Shown here: piece by piece, positions 35,395 to 44,168 of the stretch
How positions within the stretch are numbered: position 1 is the first letter of the stretch
Layout: every line of letters starts with the position of its first letter
Assembly: GCA_948469885.1 (NCBI GenBank)
Contig: CAOKMT010000004.1
Coordinates: 1 to 64,000 of the forward strand
DNA length: 64,000 nt
Source: an uncultured Sporosarcina sp.
GTDB taxonomy: Bacteria > Bacillota > Bacilli > Bacillales_A > Planococcaceae
Reading direction: 5' to 3'
Notes under the pieces: generated by a model
What the model was told of the DNA's origin: nothing
Databases searched by the model: none
What the model saw: only the letters and a program-made list of their open reading frames with translations
Made by a program: the position numbers and the translations under genes

Positions 35395-36537
35395 ATGGAA
35401 AAGAGAATCTTTTTATCCTCCCCTCACATGAGCGGGAATGAACAAAAATACATAAACGACGCATTTGAAACGAATTGGATTGCGCCGCTTGGACCGAATG
35501 TGAATGCGTTTGAAGAAGAGTTGGCCGCCTATGCAGAAACGGCAGGGGCCGCAGTTACTTCATCAGGAACGGCTGCGATCCATTTAGCGATGGAACTGCT
35601 TGGTGTTGGACAAGGGGATACGGTGTTTTGTGCAAGTTTAACGTTTGTCGCTAGTGCGAATCCAATCCTGTATCTTGGTGCGGAACCGGTGTTCATTGAT
35701 TCCGAGGAAGAGACGTGGAATATGTCGCCGAAAGCTTTAGCGTGTGCGATGGAAGAAGCGAAAGCTGAAGGAAAGCTTCCAAAAGCAGTTATCGTTGTGA
35801 ATTTATACGGTCAAAGTGCGAAGATGGATGAACTGATGGCGATTTGTGGTGCGTATGGTGTTCCGATGATCGAAGATGCAGCAGAGTCACTTGGTTCATT
35901 TTATAAAGGGAAGAAGAGTGGTTCCTTTGGTCAGTATGGTATTTATTCATTTAACGGCAATAAGATCATTACTACATCCGGTGGGGGGGCGCTCGTTTCA
36001 AATGACTTGGACGCGCTGGCGCAGTCGCGGTTCTTGGCGACACAGGCTAGGGATGCAGCGAAGCATTATCAGCATAGTGTCGTCGGGTATAACTACCGGA
36101 TGAGTAATATCCTTGCGGGAGTTGGACGAGCGCAACTTGAAGTGCTGGAAGAACGGGTGCAAGCGCGGCGGAATGTGTTTGATCGATATATGGAAGCACT
36201 TGGTGACATCCAAGGGGTTCATTTTATGCCTGAGCTGGAAGGAACTTATTCGAATCGATGGCTAACGGCATTGACGTTGGATCCTAAGCTTATTAAAGTG
36301 ACGCCTTATGAGCTGATTGATGCACTTGAAGCGGAGAATATCGAAGCCCGCCCTGTGTGGAAGCCGCTCCATATGCAACCGTTGTTTGAAGGGAGTAAGT
36401 TTTATCCACATGCGGAAGACGGTGTGGTGAGTGAGCGTTTGTTTGCGGAAGGGATTTGTCTGCCGTCGGGGTCGAATATAACGGTGGAGGAGCAGGAGAG
36501 GGTTGTTAGGGTAATCAGAAGAGTTTTAAGCGATTAG
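35395..36537 (+). CDS. epsN: PLP-dependent sugar aminotransferase, PglE/EpsN-type (DegT family)
   Basis: 380 residues. It has the DegT/DnrJ/EryC1/StrS pattern: N-terminal GNEQKYINDAFETNWIAPLG, TSSGTAAIHLAMELLGVG, IEDAAESLGSFYKGKKSG and the PLP-lysine segment SFNGNKIITTSGGGALVSND. It would aminate UDP-4-keto-6-deoxy-GlcNAc, the epsC product, using glutamate. Its ATG directly follows the epsM stop. It closes the eps cluster; a terminator follows at 36574. Confidence 0.9.
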   Translation: MEKRIFLSSPHMSGNEQKYINDAFETNWIAPLGPNVNAFEEELAAYAETAGAAVTSSGTAAIHLAMELLGVGQGDTVFCASLTFVASANPILYLGAEPVFIDSEEETWNMSPKALACAMEEAKAEGKLPKAVIVVNLYGQSAKMDELMAICGAYGVPMIEDAAESLGSFYKGKKSGSFGQYGIYSFNGNKIITTSGGGALVSNDLDALAQSRFLATQARDAAKHYQHSVVGYNYRMSNILAGVGRAQLEVLEERVQARRNVFDRYMEALGDIQGVHFMPELEGTYSNRWLTALTLDPKLIKVTPYELIDALEAENIEARPVWKPLHMQPLFEGSKFYPHAEDGVVSERLFAEGICLPSGSNITVEEQERVVRVIRRVLSD

Positions 36538-36573
36538 TTTTTCATCATCAGTATTCATAATGATACAATTTTT

Positions 36574-36598
36574 AACCACATCGTCAGATGTGGTTTTT
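36574..36598 (+). terminator. Terminator at the end of the eps cluster
   Basis: Stem AACCACATC/GATGTGGTT with a GTCA loop, then five T. Confidence 0.85.
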
Positions 36599-36602
36599 AA
36601 TA

Positions 36603-37183
36603 TGTGTGACGGGCAGTCGCACTATGTTCAGTGAATCTGTATAAGATGAATTGTTAAATCGAAGGGATGGGAAATGTTAACGAAATGGAACAATAACAGG
36701 TTCTTTGCCAAAATCATTAATCGTTCGCTTGGCAAATCTGGTCAATCAAATGCCTACAATTGGGTGTGTTTCGAAGTGTGCCCATCCAAAAAGATGTCTG
36801 GTATTGACACAAAACTCTTAACCCTCTTAGTCTCAGTGATAAAGATGAAGGAAAAATCTGGTTTTTATTTTCTTTTTTAAAAATTGTTACAGGGTGAAGG
36901 AGGTCAATTTAAATTTTCTGTTCCTACGATATTGTCCCAAATATGTTTTACATGATCAATTTAGGATCCTGTATACACTATCTGATGGAGTTAATCTGTT
37001 CAGGTAGCAAACGTTATATGTTTGAGGGGGAACGATATTAGAGCATAGTTCTGATTAAATTTATTATTCGATTATGGTATGATTGAACTACCTAGTTTTA
37101 TTAAGGCAATTGATTTAATTTTGAATAATGGATCTACTGTTTAGTTAACAGGTGGAGATAGAGTATTTTAGCGATTTTATTAT
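36603..37183. other. Gene-poor stretch before the AIPR gene
   Basis: No gene I can support. A 68-codon frame at 36674-36880 has a possible ribosome site (GAAGGGATGGG) but no recognisable family. The stretch from 36900 is A/T-rich and should hold the promoter of the AIPR gene, but I could not fix it. Confidence 0.4.
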
Positions 37184-37195
37184 GGAGGAATGAAA

Positions 37196-38962
37196 ATGAG
37201 CAATCAACTAATTTTATTAAACAAGGTACTCGAAGAGTACACAAAAAGTGGTAATTTTAAGGATGAGTCAGCTGCTTTTGAGAGGTTCGCTAGTGAGCAA
37301 ATTTTAAAAGATCAAGAAATAGGGATAGATGAAATTGAATATGGGTTGGTTGGAGAATCAAGAGACGGAGGAATAGATGGTTTTTTTCTTTTTGTAAATG
37401 ATGAGCCCATATTCGAAATAGAAGAGTTAACGAATGCACGGAAAATTAGTATTGATCTATATATAATTCAATTTAAAAATACTTCGTCAATTGAAGAGTT
37501 AGTTTTGGATAGATTTTTAGGATCTATACCATTCGTTTTTAATTTGGATGTTAGGACTGAAAATTTGCAAAGTCTTTTCCATGATGACCTAGCGCAAAAA
37601 ATCAAACTATTCCAACAAGTTTGGATTGGAACTGCTAATAAACATCCAGAGATAAATGTGAAATTTATCCACGTTTGTAAGGGAGATAAAACAAAGACGT
37701 TAGGACCGAAAAATTATAATGATTCCTATAATAATAAGATCGCCCGTTTAAAAGAAATTGTATTTGAATCGGGAGGGGAAAACTTCAGTGTAGATTATGA
37801 TATCACTGATGCTAACTGGTTGTTAAAAGCAAATCGTAAAGAAAAAACTTATTCTTTAAACTTAAAATTAAACGAAAATCCTATTTCAATAGATTATAAA
37901 GATGAGAACCAAAGAGGGTATATTGCATCAGTTAATATTTATGATTACTACAAGTTTTTGCGGAACGAGGATGGCTCATTAAGAAAATATCTTTTTGAAT
38001 CGAATATCCGAGATTACCAAAATAGAACTATTGTAAATGAGGAAATTTCAAAAAGTGTTTCTTCAGAGTTAGAATGGGATTTTTGGTGGTTAAATAATGG
38101 AGTGACGATTATTGCTGAGAATGGTAGTCTATCTGGGAAGATATTACATTTGGATAATATCCAAATAGTAAACGGTCTGCAAACTTCTCACACTATATTT
38201 AACGTATTAAATCAGGAAGACTATGATTATACTAACGACGAACGCTCTTTAATGCTAAAGATAATCATTACTAGTGACCGTAAAACTACGGACGCAATAA
38301 TAAAAGCAACAAACTCCCAAAATCATATACCAGCATCATCCTTAAGAGCTACCGATCAAATACAAAGGGAGATAGAAGAATACTTATTAACAAAGGGTTA
38401 TTATTATGACAGAAGGAAAAACTTTTATAGAAATGAAGGAAAACCAAGAAAGAATATTATTTCTATTTCATATATGTCTCAGTGTCTTACTGCTCTGTTG
38501 GAAAGGAATCCTTCGAAAGCCCGTTCAAATCCAACAACCTTAATTAAAACTGAAACAGATTATCAAAAATTATTTAATAAAGGAAGAAGTTTGGAAATTT
38601 ATTTTAAGGTAGTTAAAATTATGAAACAGGTGGAGGTTTATTTAAAAGAATATCTACCGCATGATACACTCGAAAAAAATATTAATAGTAATTATAAGTT
38701 TCATGTGGGAAGAATATTACTCTCTCATCTGTTAAATCAATCTACCTATAATGATAGAGAACTTTTAGCTCTGAATGTGGAAGAATTAGATACCGAAAAA
38801 ATATCAGCTTCTATTGATACATTAAAAAATACAATCAAATTATACCAAAAAGAACAAGGGAAAAAAGATTTGGTCAATATTTCCAAAACTGTTGCCTTTA
38901 GTGAATACATAACAAAAAAGATACCAGTGATATTAGAAAAAGAAGGGGAGGCAATTAATTAG
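37196..38962 (+). CDS. AIPR-family protein (abortive phage infection type)
   Basis: 588 residues. The N-terminal part has a nuclease-like pattern: Asp61 in RDGGIDGFFLF and Gln92-Phe-Lys94 in IIQFKN, the D...(E/Q)xK arrangement of Mrr-type PD-(D/E)XK domains. The central AIPR part carries ESNIRDYQNRTIVNEEISK, WWLNNGVTIIAE and IQIVNGLQTSHTIFNVL. AIPR proteins were named for phage abortive infection. It stands alone and has no methylase beside it. ATG 37196 is preferred since GGAGGA lies 6 nt before it; ATG 37190 abuts that site. A terminator follows. Confidence 0.85.
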   Translation: MSNQLILLNKVLEEYTKSGNFKDESAAFERFASEQILKDQEIGIDEIEYGLVGESRDGGIDGFFLFVNDEPIFEIEELTNARKISIDLYIIQFKNTSSIEELVLDRFLGSIPFVFNLDVRTENLQSLFHDDLAQKIKLFQQVWIGTANKHPEINVKFIHVCKGDKTKTLGPKNYNDSYNNKIARLKEIVFESGGENFSVDYDITDANWLLKANRKEKTYSLNLKLNENPISIDYKDENQRGYIASVNIYDYYKFLRNEDGSLRKYLFESNIRDYQNRTIVNEEISKSVSSELEWDFWWLNNGVTIIAENGSLSGKILHLDNIQIVNGLQTSHTIFNVLNQEDYDYTNDERSLMLKIIITSDRKTTDAIIKATNSQNHIPASSLRATDQIQREIEEYLLTKGYYYDRRKNFYRNEGKPRKNIISISYMSQCLTALLERNPSKARSNPTTLIKTETDYQKLFNKGRSLEIYFKVVKIMKQVEVYLKEYLPHDTLEKNINSNYKFHVGRILLSHLLNQSTYNDRELLALNVEELDTEKISASIDTLKNTIKLYQKEQGKKDLVNISKTVAFSEYITKKIPVILEKEGEAIN

Positions 38963-39038
38963 TTTGTTTTTCAGGACTAATTATTGATCCAAAGGGTTAA
39001 AGTCATTTCATTATTCTTTCTATATTATTATTTTAGAC

Positions 39039-39076
39039 ATCCCTTTATGTCGAAAAATGATATAAAGGGATTTTTA
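39039..39076 (+). terminator. Terminator after the AIPR gene
   Basis: Stem ATCCCTTTAT/ATAAAGGGAT with an imperfect loop and five T. Confidence 0.75.
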
Positions 39077-39150
39077 CTTTGTTATTCCAGTTAAAACATT
39101 ACCGCATTTCAAGATTGCCAATTAACCAGTTGGCTAAGAGGAACAGATTT
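39075..39150. repeat. Left copy of a ~75-bp decayed direct repeat
   Basis: TACTTTGTTATTCCAGTTAA followed by an ATTTCAAGATTG block and GAGGAACAGATT aligns with 41916-41984 at roughly 70-75 percent by eye, with a 6-bp gap. The two copies flank the GyrI/WYL/HNH genes. Confidence 0.55.
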
Positions 39151-39175
39151 CAAGCCTTCTGTCAACATTAATTAA

Positions 39176-39222
39176 GGTGCCAGGTTCCAAAACAATTACG
39201 AATTGTTTTGGAGCCTGGCGCC
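39176..39222. repeat. 47-bp intergenic palindrome, copy 1
   Basis: GGTGCCAGGTTCCAAAACAA pairs with its complement ending GCCTGGCGCC around a short TACG-containing centre; TTTT follows. Copies 2 and 3 are at 41864-41910 and 53882-53928. It can act as a terminator, yet the strong sequence identity among copies suggests a dispersed element. Confidence 0.85.
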
Positions 39223-39268
39223 TTTTCTGTTCCCAATAAGGATTAATACCAATACATAATGAAAACCC

Positions 39269-39748
39269 TCACTTCCTAACAACAGGAATCCACATTTCAC
39301 CAAAAACAAGGCCGTTTCGCTGACCCATCTCAACCGTTGCATTCGGTCCACCCACATAGGCGACATGCGTTGCTTCTGGTAAGACTTGACCAAAGGCCAT
39401 GCCCGTCAACGTATTACTTAACTCTTCCGCCGTCTTTGCTTCCCCTTTGACGACGACGTATTCTCCTTTAGGGAATTGGATGACTCTGGTGGCTTCCGGT
39501 AATGTTTCTTCTGTCATGACGCCGGCATAATGCATCATCTTGTTATTCACTGCTTCATTCACAGCAAAAATATAGTCATTTGTCGCAACGGCTTTTAAAC
39601 GGTCAAGTGTCCCGTCTTGACCGACGGATTGCCAAAAGTCGGCCTTTTCCTTGGTGATGCCAACAAAGTCTGTGTAGTCGCTCTTTAGCTCAATTCCAAA
39701 TCCTAACACCGTAAAGCCATCTTTTTCTTCTATTGTATATTCTGCCAT
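39269..39748 (-). CDS. GyrI-like/effector-binding-domain protein
   Basis: 159 residues from ATG 39748, which has AAGGAAGG 8 nt upstream; a longer reading to 39832 has no ribosome site. The fold pattern is that of the AraC effector-binding/GyrI superfamily: an opening YTIEEKDGFTVLGFGIEL, a central HYAGVMTEE and VIQFPKGEYVVVKGEAKTA, closing in FGEMWIPVV. Such proteins bind small cationic compounds. It is divergent from a WYL-domain regulator, a pair common in Bacillales, so the regulator probably controls it. Confidence 0.75.
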   Translation of the reverse strand: MAEYTIEEKDGFTVLGFGIELKSDYTDFVGITKEKADFWQSVGQDGTLDRLKAVATNDYIFAVNEAVNNKMMHYAGVMTEETLPEATRVIQFPKGEYVVVKGEAKTAEELSNTLTGMAFGQVLPEATHVAYVGGPNATVEMGQRNGLVFGEMWIPVVRK

Positions 39749-39858
39749 ATTTAAAACCTTCCTTTTTAAAAAATTGATCAAATGAATTGTCTTTTCACTC
39801 GATGGGTTTATAATAACGTTAAACCATGTCAAAAAATGAAACTGTTTAGGAGGCCCCG

Positions 39859-40821
39859 ATGAAAAAAGTTGAACGTATTAATGTCATGATGCGGTATATC
39901 AACAACCGCGCCCACTTTACCATTTCAGAAATTATGCAGGAATTTAACATCTCTCGCTCAACAGCCATTCGAGATATACGAGAAATTGAAGCGATGGGGA
40001 TGCCCTTTGTTGCTGAAGTCGGTAGGGACGGCGGTTATTTTGTCATGAATAACTCGGTCCTGCCTGCTGTCCGTTTTACCGATAATGAAATCAAAGCACT
40101 TTTTATCGCTTTTATGGCGACAAGAAATAACCAACTCCCTTATTTGAAGAGTCGTCAATCTTTAGCTGAAAAATTACTGGGCTTGATTTCTGAAAACCAG
40201 CAAGATGACCTTGTGCTGTTGAATCAACTTCTGCTTTTTGAAGGCACCAATCCTGATAATCCTGACTTACTTGATCTATCAGATCTCCCACATCCCCTAT
40301 TAGAAAAACTCATCCAGCTCCTCCTGTTGGATCGCCATTTATCGATTACCGTCAATGAAGGAAAAGGAATAAAAAGCTATCGAATTTATCTCCTACACTT
40401 GTATCATGAAAATGGCTTTTGGCTCATTGAAGGCTTTGATATAAAGGATGAACAGAAGCGGATTTTTCAAGTAGACAATCTCACCGATGTCGAACTATAC
40501 CCTGCCGAAAACCGATTGTGTAAGAAAAAGATTTTAGATAAACTGCGTAAGCAGGAAGAAGCGATCAATCTTGTCCTTGAACTTGGTCCAAAGGCCATTT
40601 CCCAGTACAAAAAATACCATCCTTTATCCGTTTCCATTTCCTATACGAATCCTTTTCAAACGACGGCTATGCTAAAGACGTTTATCAATGTGCATCATCC
40701 CGAAGAATTGAATGAAATCACAAATTGGCTTCTTTTCTTAGGTGGGGATATCAAGGTCAAGGAAATGCCGGAAAAAGTAGTAAAAATTTTACAAGAAAGA
40801 CTGTCCTTATTCTGCCCATAA
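39859..40821 (+). CDS. YafY-like transcriptional regulator with WYL domain
   Basis: 320 residues. The N-terminal winged helix-turn-helix (FTISEIMQEFNISRSTAIRD, ~20-45) is followed by a WYL-type domain at about 150-225 (YRIYLLHLYHENGFWLIEGF), where the usual WYL triad is changed, and a C-terminal WCX-like extension. Such regulators sense ligands, including nucleic acid pieces. The divergent promoter region holds GTTTA-N9-TAAAC around 39808-39826 as a possible operator. It is separated from the next gene by 109 bp. Confidence 0.8.
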   Translation: MKKVERINVMMRYINNRAHFTISEIMQEFNISRSTAIRDIREIEAMGMPFVAEVGRDGGYFVMNNSVLPAVRFTDNEIKALFIAFMATRNNQLPYLKSRQSLAEKLLGLISENQQDDLVLLNQLLLFEGTNPDNPDLLDLSDLPHPLLEKLIQLLLLDRHLSITVNEGKGIKSYRIYLLHLYHENGFWLIEGFDIKDEQKRIFQVDNLTDVELYPAENRLCKKKILDKLRKQEEAINLVLELGPKAISQYKKYHPLSVSISYTNPFQTTAMLKTFINVHHPEELNEITNWLLFLGGDIKVKEMPEKVVKILQERLSLFCP

Positions 40822-40930
40822 GTATATCCAGTTAAAACGACTGGAAACCTTCCTAGTCACGCTAATTACAAGTAAACAGCACAAGAAGCGGTTATAATAG
40901 TAATAGAAGATTTAAGGGAGTGTTCGATCG

Positions 40931-41842
40931 ATGCAATGCTTCATTGTAATGCAAGGCCAAACGTATCAAGAAGAAAAAGAATTAGGGATGATTTGGTCAC
41001 GGAAACAAGATAGCGGGGGGAATTTACCGCATTCCTGGCGACGGGTGAAGGAAGTAAAAGAAGAGGATCGCCTCTTCCATTATGTCAAAGGAAATATTGT
41101 AGCGATCAGTGTGGCTAAAACCGCATCCCGGATCGCACAGAGACCGTCCCCTCACGAGCAACAGGGGGCTCTTGGCTATTTAGTGGAATTGGATACGCAT
41201 GAACTCGAAGTGCCTATACATATACGTTCGAAAATCGATGTTTTAGTGCGGCACTTGCCCATCAAATATTCCCCATTTCAAGCAGACGGGAATGGGAACC
41301 AAGGTTATTTATATCCTTGCAATGAGGAATTAGCCATCAAATTGGTGGAACTCATCAGTGACGCAAACATTTATCAAATCGACGATGAACAACTGGAATT
41401 GGCCATGAGCCCGGTTCGTCAAACGGAGCATGATCCCTTTATTCCTATGCTGACGGAAACAGAAACCGAATTGAAAACAAAAATCCGCTTAGGGAAACAA
41501 AAATTTAACCGTGCTTTACTGCCGCTATGGGCTCAAAAATGTGTGCTTTGTGACATTGTGTTACCCGAATTGCTACGCGCAACCTATTCCAAGCCTTGGA
41601 AAGATGGCACGGATGTAGAACGGGTCGATCCGTATAACGGTGTCCTGCTTTGTTGTAATCACCATGCGCTCTATGAGAATGGATTGATCGCATTCGATGG
41701 ACAGGGGAGACTGCATATTGCCGCACGGATTCCAGAAGAGGATTATGAAAAGTACAGCATCCGTGCAAAGATGAAAATCGCACGCACTGAACAGAACAAG
41801 CCTTATTTTAAGTGGCATAAGCGGCATGTGTTTAAAGGGTAA
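40931..41842 (+). CDS. Putative modification-dependent HNH endonuclease (PUA/EVE-like N-terminus)
   Basis: 303 residues. The first ~110 resemble a PUA/EVE-like base-reader (FIVMQGQTY, a Trp-rich SWRRVKEVKEEDRLFHYVKG, then IVAISVAKT). The C-terminal part is HNH-like: Cys204-x2-Cys207, RATYSKPW (216-223), RVDPYNGVLLCCNHHALYEN. In related HNH proteins the corresponding segment is ASHIKPW; here Tyr219 stands in for the catalytic His, so activity is uncertain. Fusions of EVE/ASCH-type readers with HNH are known in restriction of modified DNA. The gene lies in a small block of transferable genes and is followed by palindrome copy 2. Confidence 0.7.
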   Translation: MQCFIVMQGQTYQEEKELGMIWSRKQDSGGNLPHSWRRVKEVKEEDRLFHYVKGNIVAISVAKTASRIAQRPSPHEQQGALGYLVELDTHELEVPIHIRSKIDVLVRHLPIKYSPFQADGNGNQGYLYPCNEELAIKLVELISDANIYQIDDEQLELAMSPVRQTEHDPFIPMLTETETELKTKIRLGKQKFNRALLPLWAQKCVLCDIVLPELLRATYSKPWKDGTDVERVDPYNGVLLCCNHHALYENGLIAFDGQGRLHIAARIPEEDYEKYSIRAKMKIARTEQNKPYFKWHKRHVFKG

Positions 41843-41863
41843 ATTTGAAAGCACGTTAACTAA

Positions 41864-41910
41864 GGTGTCAGGTTCTAGGACAATTTCGAATTGTTTTAGA
41901 ACCTGGCATC
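41864..41910. repeat. 47-bp intergenic palindrome, copy 2
   Basis: GGTGTCAGGTTCTAGGACAA and its complement ending CCTGGCATC, then TTTT. Starts 22 bp after the HNH-like gene. Confidence 0.8.
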
Positions 41911-41915
41911 TTTTC

Positions 41916-41984
41916 TACTTTGTTATTGCAGTTAAAACTTTGCGGGATTTCGAGATTATCCGTTAGCTACGAAGAACGGATATT
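41916..41984. repeat. Right copy of a ~75-bp decayed direct repeat
   Basis: TACTTTGTTATTGCAGTTAA, GGGATTTCGAGATTATC and GAAGAACGGATATT match 39075-39150 in order and orientation. Confidence 0.55.
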
Positions 41985-42051
41985 ATTAATATCGGCATTA
42001 AATTGGCTCTAACATTTTAATTAGATTAATTAAATAAAACTGAAAATTCAT

Positions 42052-42080
42052 TTGACACCAATTGTTTAGTTTTCTATAAT
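42052..42080 (+). promoter_or_regulatory. Near-consensus sigma-A promoter of the peptide operon
   Basis: TTGACA (42052-42057), a 17-bp spacer and TATAAT (42075-42080). It lies 70 bp before the first gene of the Dpp/Opp operon. Confidence 0.85.
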
Positions 42081-42083
42081 GAA

Positions 42084-42110
42084 GAACATGTTCAGTAAAA
42101 GAACGTGTTC
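42084..42110. promoter_or_regulatory. Twin palindromic operators just after the -10 box
   Basis: GAACATGTTC (42084-42093) and GAACGTGTTC (42101-42110), 17 bp centre to centre, cover the expected transcription start. A repressor bound here would block initiation; the TetR-family protein encoded in the operon (49484) is the obvious candidate. Confidence 0.65.
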
Positions 42111-42150
42111 TTTTTTAATAATCAATTAAACTATAAAGCCGAGGTGCGTT

Positions 42151-43149
42151 ATGCAGAGTAATTCAAATATCTTACAAATTGAAAAGCTGCAAACATATTT
42201 TTATATAAGTGATAACAAGGTCGCTAAAGCAGTAGATGGCGTTTCTTTATCTATTAAACAAGGTGAGACGTTGGCGTTAGTTGGTGAATCTGGAAGTGGA
42301 AAGAGTATGACTGCATTGTCGACTTTGAAACTCATCAACCGACCAGGTAAAATTGTCGGCGGTTCGATCTATTTGAATGGCGTCGATATCGTTTCGAAAA
42401 CTGAAAAAGAGATGGAGTCCATTAGGGGAAATGAAATGGCTATGATTTTTCAAGAACCGATGACTGCGCTTAACCCTGTCTTTACGATTGGCAATCAGTT
42501 AGTCGAAATGATCAGGAGACATAAAAAAGTATCGAAGAAACAAGCGTTTGAGCGAGCGATTGAATTACTACGGATTGTTGACATACCACGCCCCGATGAA
42601 ATTATCCATGAATACCCTCACCAACTATCAGGTGGTATGAGACAGCGAGTCATGATTGCGATTGCGATAAGTTGTGAACCTAAACTATTAATCGCGGATG
42701 AACCGACAACCGCGCTAGATGTGACGATCCAAGGCCAAATATTGGATTTATTACTGGAAATGCAAAAGAAATTCAACATGTCGATCTTATTAATCACGCA
42801 TGATTTAGGTGTTGTGGCAAAGTATGCTGATGAAGTAGCTGTCATGTACGGGGGACAAGTCGTTGAACAAGCCCCGGTAAAGCAACTGATGAATGAGCCG
42901 AACCACCCTTATACTGTCGGATTAATGAGCAGTCTCCCAAGCATCAAGAACCCCAAAAATCGTTTAGAAACAATTGATGGTACAATCCCACCTGCTTATG
43001 ATTTCCCGTTAGGCTGTCGATTTTCTACAAGATGTTCGCAAGTGATGGATCGATGTATCCAAGCGCCTCCTGCTTTATATTCGTTAAGAGATGATCATGA
43101 CGTCAGATGTTTCTTGTATGAGGAAGGAGTGGCGATTAATGGTGATTGA
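42151..43149 (+). CDS. Peptide ABC transporter ATPase, DppD/OppD-type
   Basis: 332-residue ATPase. Walker A GESGSGKS, signature LSGGMRQR, Walker B LLIADEPTTALD and the C-terminal oligopeptide-transporter extension with its cysteine cluster (GCRFSTRCSQVMDRC). It energises import of di- or oligopeptides with its partner at 43139, two permeases and a lipoprotein. First gene of the operon, under a strong promoter with twin operators. The end overlaps the next gene by 11 nt. Confidence 0.9.
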   Translation: MQSNSNILQIEKLQTYFYISDNKVAKAVDGVSLSIKQGETLALVGESGSGKSMTALSTLKLINRPGKIVGGSIYLNGVDIVSKTEKEMESIRGNEMAMIFQEPMTALNPVFTIGNQLVEMIRRHKKVSKKQAFERAIELLRIVDIPRPDEIIHEYPHQLSGGMRQRVMIAIAISCEPKLLIADEPTTALDVTIQGQILDLLLEMQKKFNMSILLITHDLGVVAKYADEVAVMYGGQVVEQAPVKQLMNEPNHPYTVGLMSSLPSIKNPKNRLETIDGTIPPAYDFPLGCRFSTRCSQVMDRCIQAPPALYSLRDDHDVRCFLYEEGVAINGD

Positions 43150-44152
43150 AACCGAGAGGGTCGCAGTAGAGCAGAAAACGCTTACACCGTTGATCCGTGT
43201 GAATGAACTTGAAAAATACTTTCCGATTAAAAAAGGAATCTTAAAGAAAACGGTAGGCCACGTGAAAGCGGTTGATGGCATTTCGTTTGACATATATGAA
43301 GGAGAGACGTTGGGCATTGTAGGTGAGTCGGGGTCGGGTAAATCGACGCTCGGCCGGGTGATGTTGAAACTCGCGTCTCCAACAGCTGGAGAGATCTATT
43401 ATCAATCCACCAACCTTACCCATTTAAATAGAAACGACATGCGTTCTTACCGACAAGATCTTCAAATGATTTTCCAAGATCCATTTAGTTCGTTGAACCC
43501 CAAGATGAATGTGTATGAATTGTTAGAGGAATCTTTACTCATCCAAACGCGGTTACCAAAAGAGGAACGCCGCAAAAAAGTGGCGTCGATGATTGGGAAA
43601 GTCGGTTTACGCCAATCTGATTTACAAAAGTATCCCCATGAATTTTCGGGAGGCCAGCGCCAAAGAATTAGTATCGCGAGAGCGTTAATATTGGAACCGA
43701 AATTTGTCGTTTGTGATGAGTCTGTATCCGCATTGGACGTTTCAATTCAAGGACAAGTTTTAAACTTGATGAAAGATTTACAAGATGAATTGCGTCTGAC
43801 TTATATGTTCATCTCACATGATTTAAGTGTCGTCCATCATATGAGTGATCGTGTGGCAGTCATGTATTTAGGACAAATTATGGAAATCGCGAAAAAAGAA
43901 GCGATCTATGATAACCCGCTTCATCCGTATACGAAAGCGTTATTGTCTTCGATTCCTACTGGTGTTGAAGAAGGGGTGCGAGAGGAAGTTCGGTTAAAAG
44001 GTGATATCCCAAGCCCGGCAAACCCGCCGAAAGGTTGTCCATTAAGTACGAGATGTCCATTTGCATTCGATCGTTGCCATAAAGAAACGCCGGAACTACT
44101 GAAGAAAAATGACGATCAACAAGTTGCCTGTCATTTGTATGAAAATGAATAA
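43139..44152 (+). CDS. Peptide ABC transporter ATPase, DppF/OppF-type
   Basis: 337-residue second ATPase. Walker A GESGSGKST, signature FSGGQRQR, Walker B-region VVCDESVSALD and the terminal GCPLSTRCPFAFDRC cluster that may hold an iron-sulfur centre. The ATG at 43139 has AGGAAGGAG 9 nt before it; an upstream ATG at 43091 would lengthen the overlap with the first ATPase and has no ribosome site. Works as a heterodimer with the preceding ATPase. Confidence 0.9.
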   Translation: MVIETERVAVEQKTLTPLIRVNELEKYFPIKKGILKKTVGHVKAVDGISFDIYEGETLGIVGESGSGKSTLGRVMLKLASPTAGEIYYQSTNLTHLNRNDMRSYRQDLQMIFQDPFSSLNPKMNVYELLEESLLIQTRLPKEERRKKVASMIGKVGLRQSDLQKYPHEFSGGQRQRISIARALILEPKFVVCDESVSALDVSIQGQVLNLMKDLQDELRLTYMFISHDLSVVHHMSDRVAVMYLGQIMEIAKKEAIYDNPLHPYTKALLSSIPTGVEEGVREEVRLKGDIPSPANPPKGCPLSTRCPFAFDRCHKETPELLKKNDDQQVACHLYENE

Positions 44153-44168
44153 CATGGGGGGGATACAG

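Noticed and set aside
36674-36880. 68-codon frame after the eps cluster
   Set aside because: No family, unusual composition, and only a weak case for a ribosome site; described as part of the intergenic stretch.
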